From the NCBI GenBank assembly GCA_947483555.1, contig CANKMW010000021.1, forward strand, positions 1-64,000: a stretch of 64,000 nucleotides of DNA, read 5' to 3'. Below are positions 43,343 through 51,763 of this stretch, in pieces. Each line of letters starts with the position of its first letter. Position 1 is the first letter of the stretch. The stretch is from Myxococcales bacterium (lineage in GTDB: Bacteria; Myxococcota_A; Polyangia; Haliangiales; Haliangiaceae). The position numbers and the translations under genes are program-made. The notes beneath the pieces are model-generated. The model searched no databases, was not told the origin of the DNA, and saw only the letters and a program-made list of their open reading frames with translations.

Positions 43343-45355
43343 CTACTCTTGTCCGTGGGGACGGGCTTGTTTGATGTAGAGCGCCGGCGCCTGCCCCGGC
43401 TCGCCCTCGAACTTGAACTCGATGTCCATGGCGTACCAGGCGCCCGGCGTGGCGCCGTACGCGACCCGGAAGAAGTCGTGGATGCGGTCGAGCGCGTCGG
43501 CGAGCGCGAACAGCTGCGTGGTCGTGAGCACGTTGGTGCCGGGCGCGACCAGGTTGGAACGCTTCAGGTACACGACCGGCTGGCCCTGCTGCTCCCAGAA
43601 CACCAGGATCTGGTCGGTGGTCACGCCGGCCGGCGGCAAGACCACCGACTCCCCGCCGAGCTGGACGTTGATGTAGAGCGCGGGGTTGAGGCCGGTGGTG
43701 TCGTAGGGGTTGTTGGTGAGGGCGACGCCGTTGGCCTCCTCGTCGGGAAAGGCACGGTGCGAGAGCAGCGCCATGCCGACCGCGAGGTGATCGATGCCGC
43801 GGTAGCTGCGCTCCTCGAACGCCTTGAAGTTCCACACGCTGGCCCACACGCCGCGGATCGCGTCCTCGATCGGGTCGTCGACATCGCCGGGTAGCCCGCT
43901 CAGCGACGTGTACAGACCGGCGCCGGTGAAGCCGTCGAGGTCCTCGGCGTTGGTGCTGGAGCGAAACCGCATGCGGGTCGCCGGGTAGTCGAGGTTCAGC
44001 TTGGCGGTGAGCAATTGCACGAACCCGGCGTCGAGCGCCGCCACCGCCATGTCGGCGCGCAACTGGGCGAGCTGTCGATCACGGACCGCCGGATCGTTCT
44101 GGAACGCCGCCTCGGCCGTCATCGCCGTGACCCGGGCATCGAATCCGTGCTGCTCCATGAACTGGCGGTAGTAGAAGACCGGGACCGCGAACCCCTTGGG
44201 CATGGGGACGCCCTCGACCATGGTCAGCGCGCCGAAGTGCGCCGCCTTGCCGCCGTAGGCGCGGGTGGTCGCCTTGACCGCGTCCTTGAGCGTGGTGCTG
44301 GCGTCGACCACCACCAGATCGACGTCGTCGCGCAGGTCGATGGCGGTCAGGTCGAGGCCCGGCACCTGGATCGCCGTCGGCCGGTGCGCCTCCCACCACG
44401 CGTCGGCCTCGGCCTGCGTGACCTCGACCAGCTCGTACTCGAACAGGTCGACCTTCAATCGCACCCAGGCGCCCTCGAGGGCGCGCAACTCGGCGGCCTC
44501 GAAGGCCCCGCGCAGCGCCATGTTGGGGGTGCCGCGATTCTTCGACAGCACGTTGACGTGCGACAGCGGGGTCTGGAACCCGGCGGTGATGATGCCCATC
44601 GCCACCGAGATGTCGTTGGGCACGTTGTCGAGCACGACGATGTCGCGAAAGCTCAGGTACCTGGCGCCTGACGACAGCTCGTCGGCGGTGAAGAAGCGGA
44701 GCTGGCCGTAGCTCTCGGCGACGTTCAGCGGCTGGTAGGTGATGCCTTCGTACAGCTCCTCGGTCGTGATCACCTTCACCGACGCCGGCAGCTCCGCGGC
44801 GACCGCGGCCACGGCCTCCGAGGTGGGATGAAAGTAGAGCTCGCCGGCGACGAACGAGTGGCTGGCGATCGCCGCGTAGGCGGTCGCGACCATCTCGGCG
44901 TCGGCGGTGTCGTAGGGCGAGATCTCGTAGACCCACTTGTCGGGCTGCTCGTAGTGGGTGAGCGCACCGAGGAGGAAGCGCCGGCTCGGCGAGAAGTACT
45001 CGCTGGTGTTGAACTCGGCCAGCATCGCCACCACCGGCAGGCCACTGCCGGACAGATGCGTCGACACGAACTGGTAGTGGGTCTCGTAGGTGACGCTGTT
45101 CTGGAAGTAGAGCGCGTCGCCATCGACCCGGTCGACGACCGTCTTCACCGACCGCGCGCCGGGGATGGTGGCGTCGAGCGGCCGCGAGGCCAGCGCCTCG
45201 AAGTCTGCGGCGCAGCCCAGCGTCGGCGACGACGCGGCGTCGGCAGCCAGTCCGAGACACACCGCGCCGTCCGCAGCGCAGGAAGCGACCATGGCGATGC
45301 CGACCGCGGCGACGGCGGCGAGCGAGACGCGCCCCAGGTGGATGGGCTGATTCAT
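43343..45355 (-). CDS. exported PEP-synthase/PPDK-like lipoprotein
   Basis: 670 aa. The signal peptide ends with the lipobox MVASC. A domain with TAGFQTPLSHVNVLSKNRGT (about residues 262-280) resembles the phosphohistidine domain of PEP-utilising enzymes. The PPDK/PEP-synthase ATP-grasp domain follows: AYGGKAAHFGALTMVEGVPM, PKGFAVPV, then MRFRSSTNAEDLDGFTGAGL (about 465-484) and the C-terminal AMDIEFKFEGEPGQAP. The order (His domain first, then ATP-grasp) is as in glucan/water dikinases, the reverse of PEP synthase. The puzzle is that a lipoprotein lives outside the cytoplasm, where ATP is scarce. ATGA overlap with the preceding lipoprotein gene. Confidence 0.8.
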   Translation of the reverse strand: MNQPIHLGRVSLAAVAAVGIAMVASCAADGAVCLGLAADAASSPTLGCAADFEALASRPLDATIPGARSVKTVVDRVDGDALYFQNSVTYETHYQFVSTHLSGSGLPVVAMLAEFNTSEYFSPSRRFLLGALTHYEQPDKWVYEISPYDTADAEMVATAYAAIASHSFVAGELYFHPTSEAVAAVAAELPASVKVITTEELYEGITYQPLNVAESYGQLRFFTADELSSGARYLSFRDIVVLDNVPNDISVAMGIITAGFQTPLSHVNVLSKNRGTPNMALRGAFEAAELRALEGAWVRLKVDLFEYELVEVTQAEADAWWEAHRPTAIQVPGLDLTAIDLRDDVDLVVVDASTTLKDAVKATTRAYGGKAAHFGALTMVEGVPMPKGFAVPVFYYRQFMEQHGFDARVTAMTAEAAFQNDPAVRDRQLAQLRADMAVAALDAGFVQLLTAKLNLDYPATRMRFRSSTNAEDLDGFTGAGLYTSLSGLPGDVDDPIEDAIRGVWASVWNFKAFEERSYRGIDHLAVGMALLSHRAFPDEEANGVALTNNPYDTTGLNPALYINVQLGGESVVLPPAGVTTDQILVFWEQQGQPVVYLKRSNLVAPGTNVLTTTQLFALADALDRIHDFFRVAYGATPGAWYAMDIEFKFEGEPGQAPALYIKQARPHGQE

Positions 45356-46053
45356 GGCAGCGTGTAGGCGGTCAGCGTCTCGAGCTGCTCGCCCTCCTCC
45401 TTGATCTTGCCGACGCCGAGCGCGAACCAGTACCGCTTGTCGGCCTGGCCCGAGGTCACCTTGCGGACCTTGAGACACGTGAAGGTCCCCGCCGCCACGG
45501 TCACGACCTCGTCGATCGCCTCGACCGTCCACACCTCGTCCTTCGACCGGGTCTGGTCGGCCATCAGCGGCGCGACCTCGACCTCGGTGTAGGCGGTCGT
45601 CCACGACGCGCCGACCGTCAGGTGGGCCGCGGTCTCATCGACGCGCAGCTTGCTCGGCACGTAGAACTGGTCGGTGAGCAGCGTGCCGGCGACGTCGAAG
45701 GCCTGTTCGCGGTGGCGCACGACCGACGTGCAGCGATCCTCCTGCCAGCTCACCACGTCGCCGACCCCGCCGCTCTTGCCGGTCCGGATCCGATATCCGG
45801 TGAAGCCGGTCTTGCGTTCGCCGACGTCCTCGAGCGCCTCGATGGTGCTGGTCTTGACCACCACCGGCATGCCCATGTCGCTGGTGTCGTAGGTCCAGCT
45901 GGCGCCGATCGCGAGCGGTAGGTAGCGCTGCGCCGCCGGGGTCTCGCACTCGACCAGACCGCTGTCGAGATCGGTGGGCGCGTCGTCGCCACAGGCCGCG
46001 AGCGCGGCCCCGAGGACCAGGCCAAGGACGATCCTCAGGTCACGCGGCGTCAC
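45352..46053 (-). CDS. lipoprotein of unknown function in VTC operon
   Basis: 233 aa from GTG 46053; this start overlaps the DUF4956 gene end by 14 bp and gives a lipoprotein signal (RDLRIVLGLVLGAALAACGD). The mature part is a beta-rich single domain: YLPLAIGASWTYDTSDMGMP, LTVGASWTTAYTEVEV and VAAGTFTCLKVRKVTSGQAD, a repeating pattern seen in lipoproteins described only as hypothetical. The stop overlaps the start of the PPDK-like lipoprotein (ATGA), so the two are made together and may form a complex at the membrane. Confidence 0.75.
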   Translation of the reverse strand: MTPRDLRIVLGLVLGAALAACGDDAPTDLDSGLVECETPAAQRYLPLAIGASWTYDTSDMGMPVVVKTSTIEALEDVGERKTGFTGYRIRTGKSGGVGDVVSWQEDRCTSVVRHREQAFDVAGTLLTDQFYVPSKLRVDETAAHLTVGASWTTAYTEVEVAPLMADQTRSKDEVWTVEAIDEVVTVAAGTFTCLKVRKVTSGQADKRYWFALGVGKIKEEGEQLETLTAYTLP

Positions 46054-46687
46054 GCGTGGACTCCTCGCCGGCACGGCCGCCGTGGTGGAACACGGTGATC
46101 TCGGCGGCATCGCGCAGCATGTCGATGCGATGGACCTGGACCCGGACCACGTCGAGCCCGGTGCGCTCGCCGAGATCCGCGAACAAGGACGCCTGGTGCT
46201 CGGGGCGCAGCAGCTTGAGGTTGTCGTAGAGAATCGGCGTGGCCCCGTAACGACGCGCGGACTTCGGCAGCTCGAGGAGCGCGGTGGCGCCGATGATGGC
46301 GCTGTTGACCATCAGCAGCTCGGCGGTCGAGACCTTCTTGTTGGCGACGCCATTGATGATGCCGATGCCGATCATGATGAAGAGATAGGTCAGGTCGCGC
46401 ATCCGGATCTCCTCGGTCCGGTAGCGCAGGATGCCGAACACCGCGAACAGGCCGAGCGCGAAGCCGAGCTCCATCGGCACCTTGCGCAGCAGCACGCACA
46501 TCGAGAAGGTGATGAGGTTGAAGATGTAGTAGGTGAAGACGAACTCGCGGTTGCGGTACAGCCGGTAGTAGACCAGCAGGACCGCGATCGAGACGAAGCC
46601 GACGTCGACGCCCATCCGCGTGACCAGGCGCAAGAAGTCGCCGGGGTCGACGAACTGATCGGTGCCGAAGAAATCATCCTGATTCAT
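46040..46687 (-). CDS. DUF4956 membrane protein
   Basis: 215 aa with about four membrane segments (VGFVSIAVLLVYYRLYR; FTYYIFNLITFSMCVLL; LGFALGLFAVFGILRYRT; LTYLFIMIGIGIINGVAN) and a soluble C-terminal domain. DUF4956 proteins are regularly encoded next to VTC-domain polyphosphate polymerases in bacteria, probably as the membrane partner. Here the ATG overlaps the VTC stop (ATGA) as expected for partners. Conserved motif RYRTEEIRMRDLTYLF is typical. Confidence 0.88.
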   Translation of the reverse strand: MNQDDFFGTDQFVDPGDFLRLVTRMGVDVGFVSIAVLLVYYRLYRNREFVFTYYIFNLITFSMCVLLRKVPMELGFALGLFAVFGILRYRTEEIRMRDLTYLFIMIGIGIINGVANKKVSTAELLMVNSAIIGATALLELPKSARRYGATPILYDNLKLLRPEHQASLFADLGERTGLDVVRVQVHRIDMLRDAAEITVFHHGGRAGEESTRDAA

Positions 46688-47538
46688 GACGTCATCCTGG
46701 TCAGACTCCGTAGCTCGGGCAACAACCGGTTGCGGCGCAACTCGGGACGGATCAGCGCGGTCGCCATCGTGTACTTGCTCATCGACTGTTCCCGCAGCGC
46801 GGCCCGCGACAGCGCGCGCATCACCGGCGTCCGGACGCAGAACGGCGATTGCTTGACCTCGACGACCACCAGATCGCCACCGCTCCAGCGCGCGCCATCG
46901 ACGGTCTCGGCGTCGAGCCCGAGGTCGACGGTCACGCGCTCGGCGGTGTGGAGCCCGACCAGGCTCAGGCGCCGGAAGCCGATCCGCATCACCGGGTGCA
47001 AGTCGTCGACCGGCAGCTGGCCGGCGCCGGACAGCACGGCGCCCAGGAACCGTTGTTCGGCGGCCCCCAGCACCTCGGCGAGGAACGGGATCGCCAGCCG
47101 CCGCTTGTCGGTCACCGTCTCGTTCTGCTTGGTCTTGACCTCGAGGTAGCTGAGCAAGCGGTCGGGATAGTGGCGGACGCGGATCTTGTGGCGCAGGCGG
47201 CGACCGCGACGGTGGTCGTGGTAGCAGCGCAGGTCGCCGGTGTCGAAGTAGAGGCTGCGGTAGGTCGCCACGGTCCCCGACGGCACCGACAGCGCGGCGT
47301 AGTCGCCGGCCAGGCCGGCGATGACCTCGAGCGCGGCGGCCCGCGTGCAGACGAACTTGGTGTCGACCCGGCGCAAGAGCTCGCAGCCATCACGCAGCTC
47401 GGCCGACGCCACCGTGAACCGCCCTGCCGCCTCGATCAACGCCGCCATCTCCAGCTCCGCCATCTCCAACCCCGCCGTCCCCAACGGGACGAGATCGCTG
47501 GCCAGACTGGCAACAGGGGCAACGGCGGGTGAGGTCAT
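46684..47538 (-). CDS. VTC-domain polyphosphate polymerase-like protein
   Basis: 284 aa, a soluble VTC tunnel domain. Catalytic elements appear complete: LRRVDTKFVCTRAAALEV, YRSLYFDTGDLRCYHDHRRG, RRLRHKIRVRHYPDRLLSYL, EVKTKQNETVTDKRRLAIPF, and VVVEVKQSPFCVRTP near the end, with the basic and acidic residues that hold the triphosphate and metal. In yeast Vtc4 the same fold makes polyphosphate from ATP; bacterial copies are widespread beside DUF4956 but little studied. First gene of the operon that continues to 39812. A C-terminal Arg-rich helix (RPELRRNRLLPELRSLTRMT) may touch the membrane partner. Confidence 0.88.
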   Translation of the reverse strand: MTSPAVAPVASLASDLVPLGTAGLEMAELEMAALIEAAGRFTVASAELRDGCELLRRVDTKFVCTRAAALEVIAGLAGDYAALSVPSGTVATYRSLYFDTGDLRCYHDHRRGRRLRHKIRVRHYPDRLLSYLEVKTKQNETVTDKRRLAIPFLAEVLGAAEQRFLGAVLSGAGQLPVDDLHPVMRIGFRRLSLVGLHTAERVTVDLGLDAETVDGARWSGGDLVVVEVKQSPFCVRTPVMRALSRAALREQSMSKYTMATALIRPELRRNRLLPELRSLTRMTS

Positions 47539-47667
47539 CGGGCGCAGCGGGTGTCAGTGCCGGTTACGTTCTGGTCTCATCTTGGTGGCGTTTTCGTAAG
47601 AGAATCTTAAGCCCGACCGCCGATGCTTGGACAGGCAATAGAGCCCTCGAACGCTGGAGTGACTCGC
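47539..47667. promoter_or_regulatory. divergent promoter region, VTC operon / sensor operon
   Basis: 129 bp, clearly less GC-rich than its surroundings around 47590-47612. It contains the inverted repeat taaga-gaa-tctta (47597-47609) and the run ttttcgtaagagaatcttaag. It is the likely binding region of the OmpR-type regulator encoded downstream. No ORF of its own. Confidence 0.5.
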
Positions 47668-48465
47668 ATGACGATCTGTTCCCGAATCCTCGCGCTCTCC
47701 CTCTCGATGCCTGCCCTGGTCGCCTGCGGCGGCGGCGACGACGGCGGCGGTGGCGACGGTGATGGCGGTGGCTCCGGCACCGACGCGGCGACCGCCATCG
47801 ACGCCTCGCCACTCGACGCCGCCGAGGTCCGCTTCAGCTTCTTCGTCACCAGCCTGGCCACCATGCGGTCGCAATCAGGAAGCCAGGACGGCTTCGGCGG
47901 TAACCTCGGTGGCCTCACCGGCGCCGACACCATCTGCCAGACCGCGGCGGCGGCGGTCGGTGGTGGCGGCAAGACCTGGCGCGCGTTCCTGTCGACCTAC
48001 AACAATGGCGCCCCGGTCCACGCCATCGAGCGCATCGGCGCCGGGCCCTGGTACGACAAGAACCAGCGCCTGATCGCCTCCAACGTCGCCGGCCTGATCG
48101 CCGGCAACCGCCCGGCCGGCGACGCCGCCACGGTCAGCGACCTGCCCGACGAGAACGGCGCCCCGCTGACCACGTTCGGCGACACCCACGACATCCTGAC
48201 CGCGTCGACGGCGCAGGGCCGGTTCGAGGGCACCAGCGGCGTCAACTCGTGCAACGACTGGACCGATGCCACGGCGGGCACCGCCAACGCGGTCCGCCTC
48301 GGCCACTCGTGGCCGGCGCAGAGCGGCATGCACTGGATCCGCGCTCACCAGACCCGCGGCTGCTCGCCCGGCGTCAACACGGTGCAGAATGGACCTGGCA
48401 CCGGCACCAGCGTCGGCGCCGGCGGTGGCTGGGGCGGCATCTACTGCTTCGCGTTGACGCCATGA
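47668..48465 (+). CDS. lipoprotein with DUF1554/collagen-like-lectin fold
   Basis: 265 aa. Lipoprotein signal (MTICSRILALSLSMPALVAC) followed by a Gly/Asp linker. The mature domain begins VRFSFFVTSLATMRSQSG and runs through LTGADTICQTAAAAV, GGKTWRAFLSTYNN, IASNVAGLIAGN and SCNDWTDATAGTANAVRLGH to GIYCFALTP. This matches the DUF1554/endostatin-like C-type-lectin-fold domains found in leptospiral and myxobacterial surface lipoproteins. Probably ligand binding at the surface. First gene of a four-gene operon with a second lipoprotein, a response regulator and a histidine kinase; the next gene starts inside its stop (ATGA). Confidence 0.8.
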   Translation: MTICSRILALSLSMPALVACGGGDDGGGGDGDGGGSGTDAATAIDASPLDAAEVRFSFFVTSLATMRSQSGSQDGFGGNLGGLTGADTICQTAAAAVGGGGKTWRAFLSTYNNGAPVHAIERIGAGPWYDKNQRLIASNVAGLIAGNRPAGDAATVSDLPDENGAPLTTFGDTHDILTASTAQGRFEGTSGVNSCNDWTDATAGTANAVRLGHSWPAQSGMHWIRAHQTRGCSPGVNTVQNGPGTGTSVGAGGGWGGIYCFALTP

Positions 48466-48596
48466 GCCGTCCTTCGACTCGCTTCGCTCGCTCAGGACAA
48501 ACGGGGGTGAGCCGTCCTTCGACTCGCTTCGCTCGCTCAGGACAAACGGGGGTGAGCCGTCCTTCGACTCGCTTCGCTCGCTCAGGACGAACGGGG
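48462..48596 (+). repeat. 45-bp tandem repeat x3 (interspersed family, copy 4) inside a gene start
   Basis: Unit of 45 bp, repeated exactly twice and once with small changes. Each begins (A/G)TGAGCCGTCCTTCGACTCG and contains gctcgctcaggac, the core shared with the intergenic repeats at 20655-20735, 27217-27320 and 32010-32092. Confidence 0.93.
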
Positions 48597-49502
48597 TTGG
48601 TCGCGTTCGGCGCGCTGACTGGCGCGGCATGCGGTGGCGATGACGGCGGCGGCGACGGCGGCATCGATGTCTCGAGCCTGACCTACGCACCGTGCGCGGC
48701 GGCCGCGCACGTCGGCGGCTTCGACATCATCCTCGGTGATGGCTTCACCTCCGTGCAGGGCCAGATCTACGACGCGGTCACGCCGAGCCGCGTGCCCGAC
48801 ACGCTGGCCCAGAGCGGCTCGTGCGCGTGGGTCAAGGCGCCGATGCTGGTCTGCAACCCGACCTGCGCCACCAGCCAGACCTGCGGCCCCGGTGGCACCT
48901 GCATCGCCGCACCGGTGGCGCAGGATGTCGGCACCGTGACGGTGGCCGGCATGCTCGCCGACGTCTCGATGGCGCCCCGTCCGCCCGCCTACTACTACAA
49001 CTTCACCGGCACCCTGCCCAACCCCGGCTTCGCGGCGGCCACCGGGATGCGGCTCGACGCACCCGGGCTGAGCCTGCTCGGCTGGGGCATCGAGCCGCTG
49101 GTCGTCGCCAGCACGACGATCGCCGTGCAGGCCGGGGCCGCGCTGCCGTTGACCTGGACCGCCCCGACCCAGACCGGCCCGGCCCGGGTCGAGATCTTGC
49201 TCAACGTCAACGGCCATGGCCTGGTCGGCAGCCACGTCGACTGCGTCGCCGACGACACCGGCAGCTTCACGATCCCCGAGCCGATGGTGACCAGCTTGCT
49301 CGGCGACGGACTGTCGGGGTTCCCGACCTTGACCCTGCGCCGCACCACCACCGACTCCGCCGAGTCCGCCGGCGGCTGCGTCGAGCTCGATGTCGAGAGC
49401 GCCATCACGCTCGACGTCATCATCCCCGGCCTGGTGTCGTGCGATGGTGACGAGGACTGCACGTCGCCCCAGACCTGCCAGAATGACCTGACCTGCGGAT
49501 GA
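48462..49502 (+). CDS. lipoprotein with repeat-expanded signal peptide
   Basis: 346 aa if read from the ATG at 48462, which overlaps the previous stop. The first 45 residues come from three copies of a 45-bp repeat (unit SRPSTRFARSGQTG plus Met/Val). They precede the hydrophobic core and lipobox LVAFGALTGAAC. Each repeat copy has its own in-frame start (ATG 48462, GTG 48507, GTG 48552), so three alternative starts are possible; the last gives the most normal signal peptide. The mature part has paired Cys (APMLVCNPTCATSQTCGPGG, and CDGDEDCTSPQTC), typical of myxobacterial cell-surface proteins. Function unknown. Likely works with the following two-component system. Confidence 0.72.
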   Translation: MSRPSTRFARSGQTGVSRPSTRFARSGQTGVSRPSTRFARSGRTGLVAFGALTGAACGGDDGGGDGGIDVSSLTYAPCAAAAHVGGFDIILGDGFTSVQGQIYDAVTPSRVPDTLAQSGSCAWVKAPMLVCNPTCATSQTCGPGGTCIAAPVAQDVGTVTVAGMLADVSMAPRPPAYYYNFTGTLPNPGFAAATGMRLDAPGLSLLGWGIEPLVVASTTIAVQAGAALPLTWTAPTQTGPARVEILLNVNGHGLVGSHVDCVADDTGSFTIPEPMVTSLLGDGLSGFPTLTLRRTTTDSAESAGGCVELDVESAITLDVIIPGLVSCDGDEDCTSPQTCQNDLTCG

Positions 49503-49508
49503 CCCCGA

Positions 49509-50180
49509 GTGCCCGATCGCATCTTGCTCATCGAGGACGATCAAGAGCTGGGCGCCCAGATCGTCGACAACCTGCGCAAGGCCGGCTTCGATCCGACCTG
49601 GTGGCGAGCCGGCCGCCACATCGAGCCGCAGCAGCTGCCCGGCCTCGCGCTGGTCATCCTCGACCTGATGCTGCCGACCACCTACGGCATGGACATCCTC
49701 AAGGAGCTGCGGGCCAGCGGCGCCGAGGTCCCGGTGCTGGTGCTGTCGGCGCGCAACGACACCGCCGACAAGGTCCGCGCGCTCAAGCTCGGCGCCGACG
49801 ACTACATGACCAAGCCGTTCTGGCCCGAGGAGCTGATCGAGCGGGTCCGGGCCCGCATGCGACGGCCGACGCTGCAACGGGGTGATGCGCTCGAGGTCGG
49901 TAAGTTGCGCCTCGACCTGGCCACCCGGGGCACGCACGTCGACGGCGCGGTGGTCGAGCTCACGCGCGTCGAGTTCGACCTGCTGTCCGCGCTCGCCCGC
50001 CGGCCCGGCGTGGCGGTGACCCGGGGCTGGCTGGTCGAGCACGTGCTCGATCCGGATCGCGAGGGCAACGAGCGCACGCTCGACGTCCACGTGTCACGGC
50101 TGCGCAAGAAGCTGGGCGTCGCGGTCAAGGTCGAGACGGTGTGGGGCATCGGCTACCGACTGGGGACCGAGGCGGCGTGA
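49509..50180 (+). CDS. OmpR/PhoB-type response regulator
   Basis: 223 aa. Receiver domain with IEDDQELGA (acidic pair), phospho-acceptor Asp in [12 protein letters not shown] (about residue 52), VLSARND, and Lys in [11 protein letters not shown], followed by a winged-helix DNA-binding domain ([41 protein letters not shown]). GTG start 6 bp after the lipoprotein stop; its own stop overlaps the kinase start (GTGA). Targets are unknown; the divergent VTC operon is the obvious candidate. Confidence 0.92.
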   Translation: MPDRILLIEDDQELGAQIVDNLRKAGFDPTWWRAGRHIEPQQLPGLALVILDLMLPTTYGMDILKELRASGAEVPVLVLSARNDTADKVRALKLGADDYMTKPFWPEELIERVRARMRRPTLQRGDALEVGKLRLDLATRGTHVDGAVVELTRVEFDLLSALARRPGVAVTRGWLVEHVLDPDREGNERTLDVHVSRLRKKLGVAVKVETVWGIGYRLGTEAA

Positions 50181-51721
50181 GGCTGCGCGCGCGCCTGGTG
50201 ATCGCCACCGTCGGCGTCACCGTGCCGATGGTGGTGCTGCTCATGTGGCTCGACGGCCGCGCCCGCCACCGCGCCGCCGCCTACGCGCTGTCGGAGGGCA
50301 CGCTGCGCCGATTGCAGAACCCCGACGAGCGCGCCCGCTGCGAAGCGGCGCCCGCGACCTGGGGCCGGCCGCGCCGACCGTTCGCCGCCGCTGGCTCGAC
50401 CGCTGGCGACGGCCCCGGTCCCGACGGCACCGTCCGCGACCGGCGACCGGGCGGCCACCGGCCGCCGATGCCGTTTCCGATCGGCGCGCCGCCAGTGAAC
50501 TACGCCTACGACGAGCAGCTGATCTCCGTCAACCCGGCCGCGCCCCGGCTCGCGATGGCCGACGACGTGCGCACGCTCGAGGTCGGCGCCGTCCACGTGG
50601 TGCCGCGGGCCTGGTACGGCGACGACGTCGACGTCGTGGTCCGCACCCCGTGGGGCAGCGGCCCGTGTGCGTTCGTGCTGACCCACGGCACCACCACGCC
50701 CGGCTTCATCGGCGCGCTCTTGCCGGCCAGCCCGATCTGGCTCTTGCCGCTGGCCGCGGTGCTGATCGCGATCCTGATCGCGGTCGGCCCGGTGGTGGCA
50801 CGGATCCGCCGTCTGACCGTGGCCGTGAACCGCTCGGCGGCCCACGGCTTCGCCGACGCGATCCCGGCCGAGGGCACGGACGAGGTCGCCGAGCTGGCCC
50901 GCGCCTTCGACGCCGCCGGCCGCGAGGTGCGCGCCCAGCTCGCGACCAAGGACCAGCGCGAGCAGACCCTGCGCGACTTTCTCGCCAACACCACCCACGA
51001 CGTCATGATCCCGCTCACCGTCCTGCAGTCCCACCTGGCGACCTTGCGCGAAGCCCACGCCGCCGGCGCCGCGCCCGATCCGCTGGTCCTCACCGCCGCG
51101 ATGGCCGAGGCCCACTACATCGGCGCCCTGCTCCACAACCTCGCCGTCGCCGCCAAGCTCGACGCCGGCGAGCCCGGCATGCTCAAGAGTCCGGTCGATC
51201 TCAACGCGCTGGTGGCCCGGGTGGTCAGTCGCCACGCCCCGATCGCGCGCCAGCGCGCGATCGCGCTCGAGCACGCCGTGCCCGAGCACCCGCTCACCGC
51301 CCAGGCCGACGTCACCATGCTCGAGCAGGCGGTCAGCAACGTGGTCTACAACGCCATCCGCCACAACCGCACCGGTGGCCATGTCGCGCTCATCCTCGAA
51401 CCGCAGGCCGACGAACGCTTCCGCGTCCGCGTGATCGACGACGGTCCCGGGATCCCGCCGCAGCAGCTCGAACGGGTGGCGCAGCGCGGCCAGCGCGGCG
51501 ATGCCGCCCGCAGCCGGGCGCCCGACGGTCAGGGTCTGGGCCTCGACATCGCGCACCGGGTCGCGCGCTTGCACGGCCATCAGCTCACGTTCGCGGCCTC
51601 GGAGTTCGGTGGACTGCAGGTCGATCTCGAGGGCCCGACCGCGAGCGAGACCGACCCCGGCCCCGACGCCGATCGCGATCCCGACCCGGTGCCAGCCGGG
51701 AACCCGAGCCCACCCAGCTAG
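50177..51721 (+). CDS. sensor histidine kinase
   Basis: 514 aa. Two membrane segments ([19 protein letters not shown] and [20 protein letters not shown]) enclose a periplasmic sensor region of about 160 residues, rich in Pro/Arg with a possible aromatic ligand pocket. HAMP, then the H-box [14 protein letters not shown] (His about 274; unusual in having D-V-M-I instead of E-L-R-T), N-box [20 protein letters not shown]1 [10 protein letters not shown] and G2 [13 protein letters not shown]. The C-terminal tail is Pro/Asp-rich. Partner of the preceding regulator. Confidence 0.9.
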   Translation: MRLRARLVIATVGVTVPMVVLLMWLDGRARHRAAAYALSEGTLRRLQNPDERARCEAAPATWGRPRRPFAAAGSTAGDGPGPDGTVRDRRPGGHRPPMPFPIGAPPVNYAYDEQLISVNPAAPRLAMADDVRTLEVGAVHVVPRAWYGDDVDVVVRTPWGSGPCAFVLTHGTTTPGFIGALLPASPIWLLPLAAVLIAILIAVGPVVARIRRLTVAVNRSAAHGFADAIPAEGTDEVAELARAFDAAGREVRAQLATKDQREQTLRDFLANTTHDVMIPLTVLQSHLATLREAHAAGAAPDPLVLTAAMAEAHYIGALLHNLAVAAKLDAGEPGMLKSPVDLNALVARVVSRHAPIARQRAIALEHAVPEHPLTAQADVTMLEQAVSNVVYNAIRHNRTGGHVALILEPQADERFRVRVIDDGPGIPPQQLERVAQRGQRGDAARSRAPDGQGLGLDIAHRVARLHGHQLTFAASEFGGLQVDLEGPTASETDPGPDADRDPDPVPAGNPSPPS

Positions 51722-51763
51722 CCGCCGAGCTGTCGCCTCCTCACCGGTGGTAGGCTGCCGCCC

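Noticed and set aside
48462..48596. Possible CRISPR array
   Set aside because: Repeats are directly adjacent without spacers and in frame with a coding sequence.
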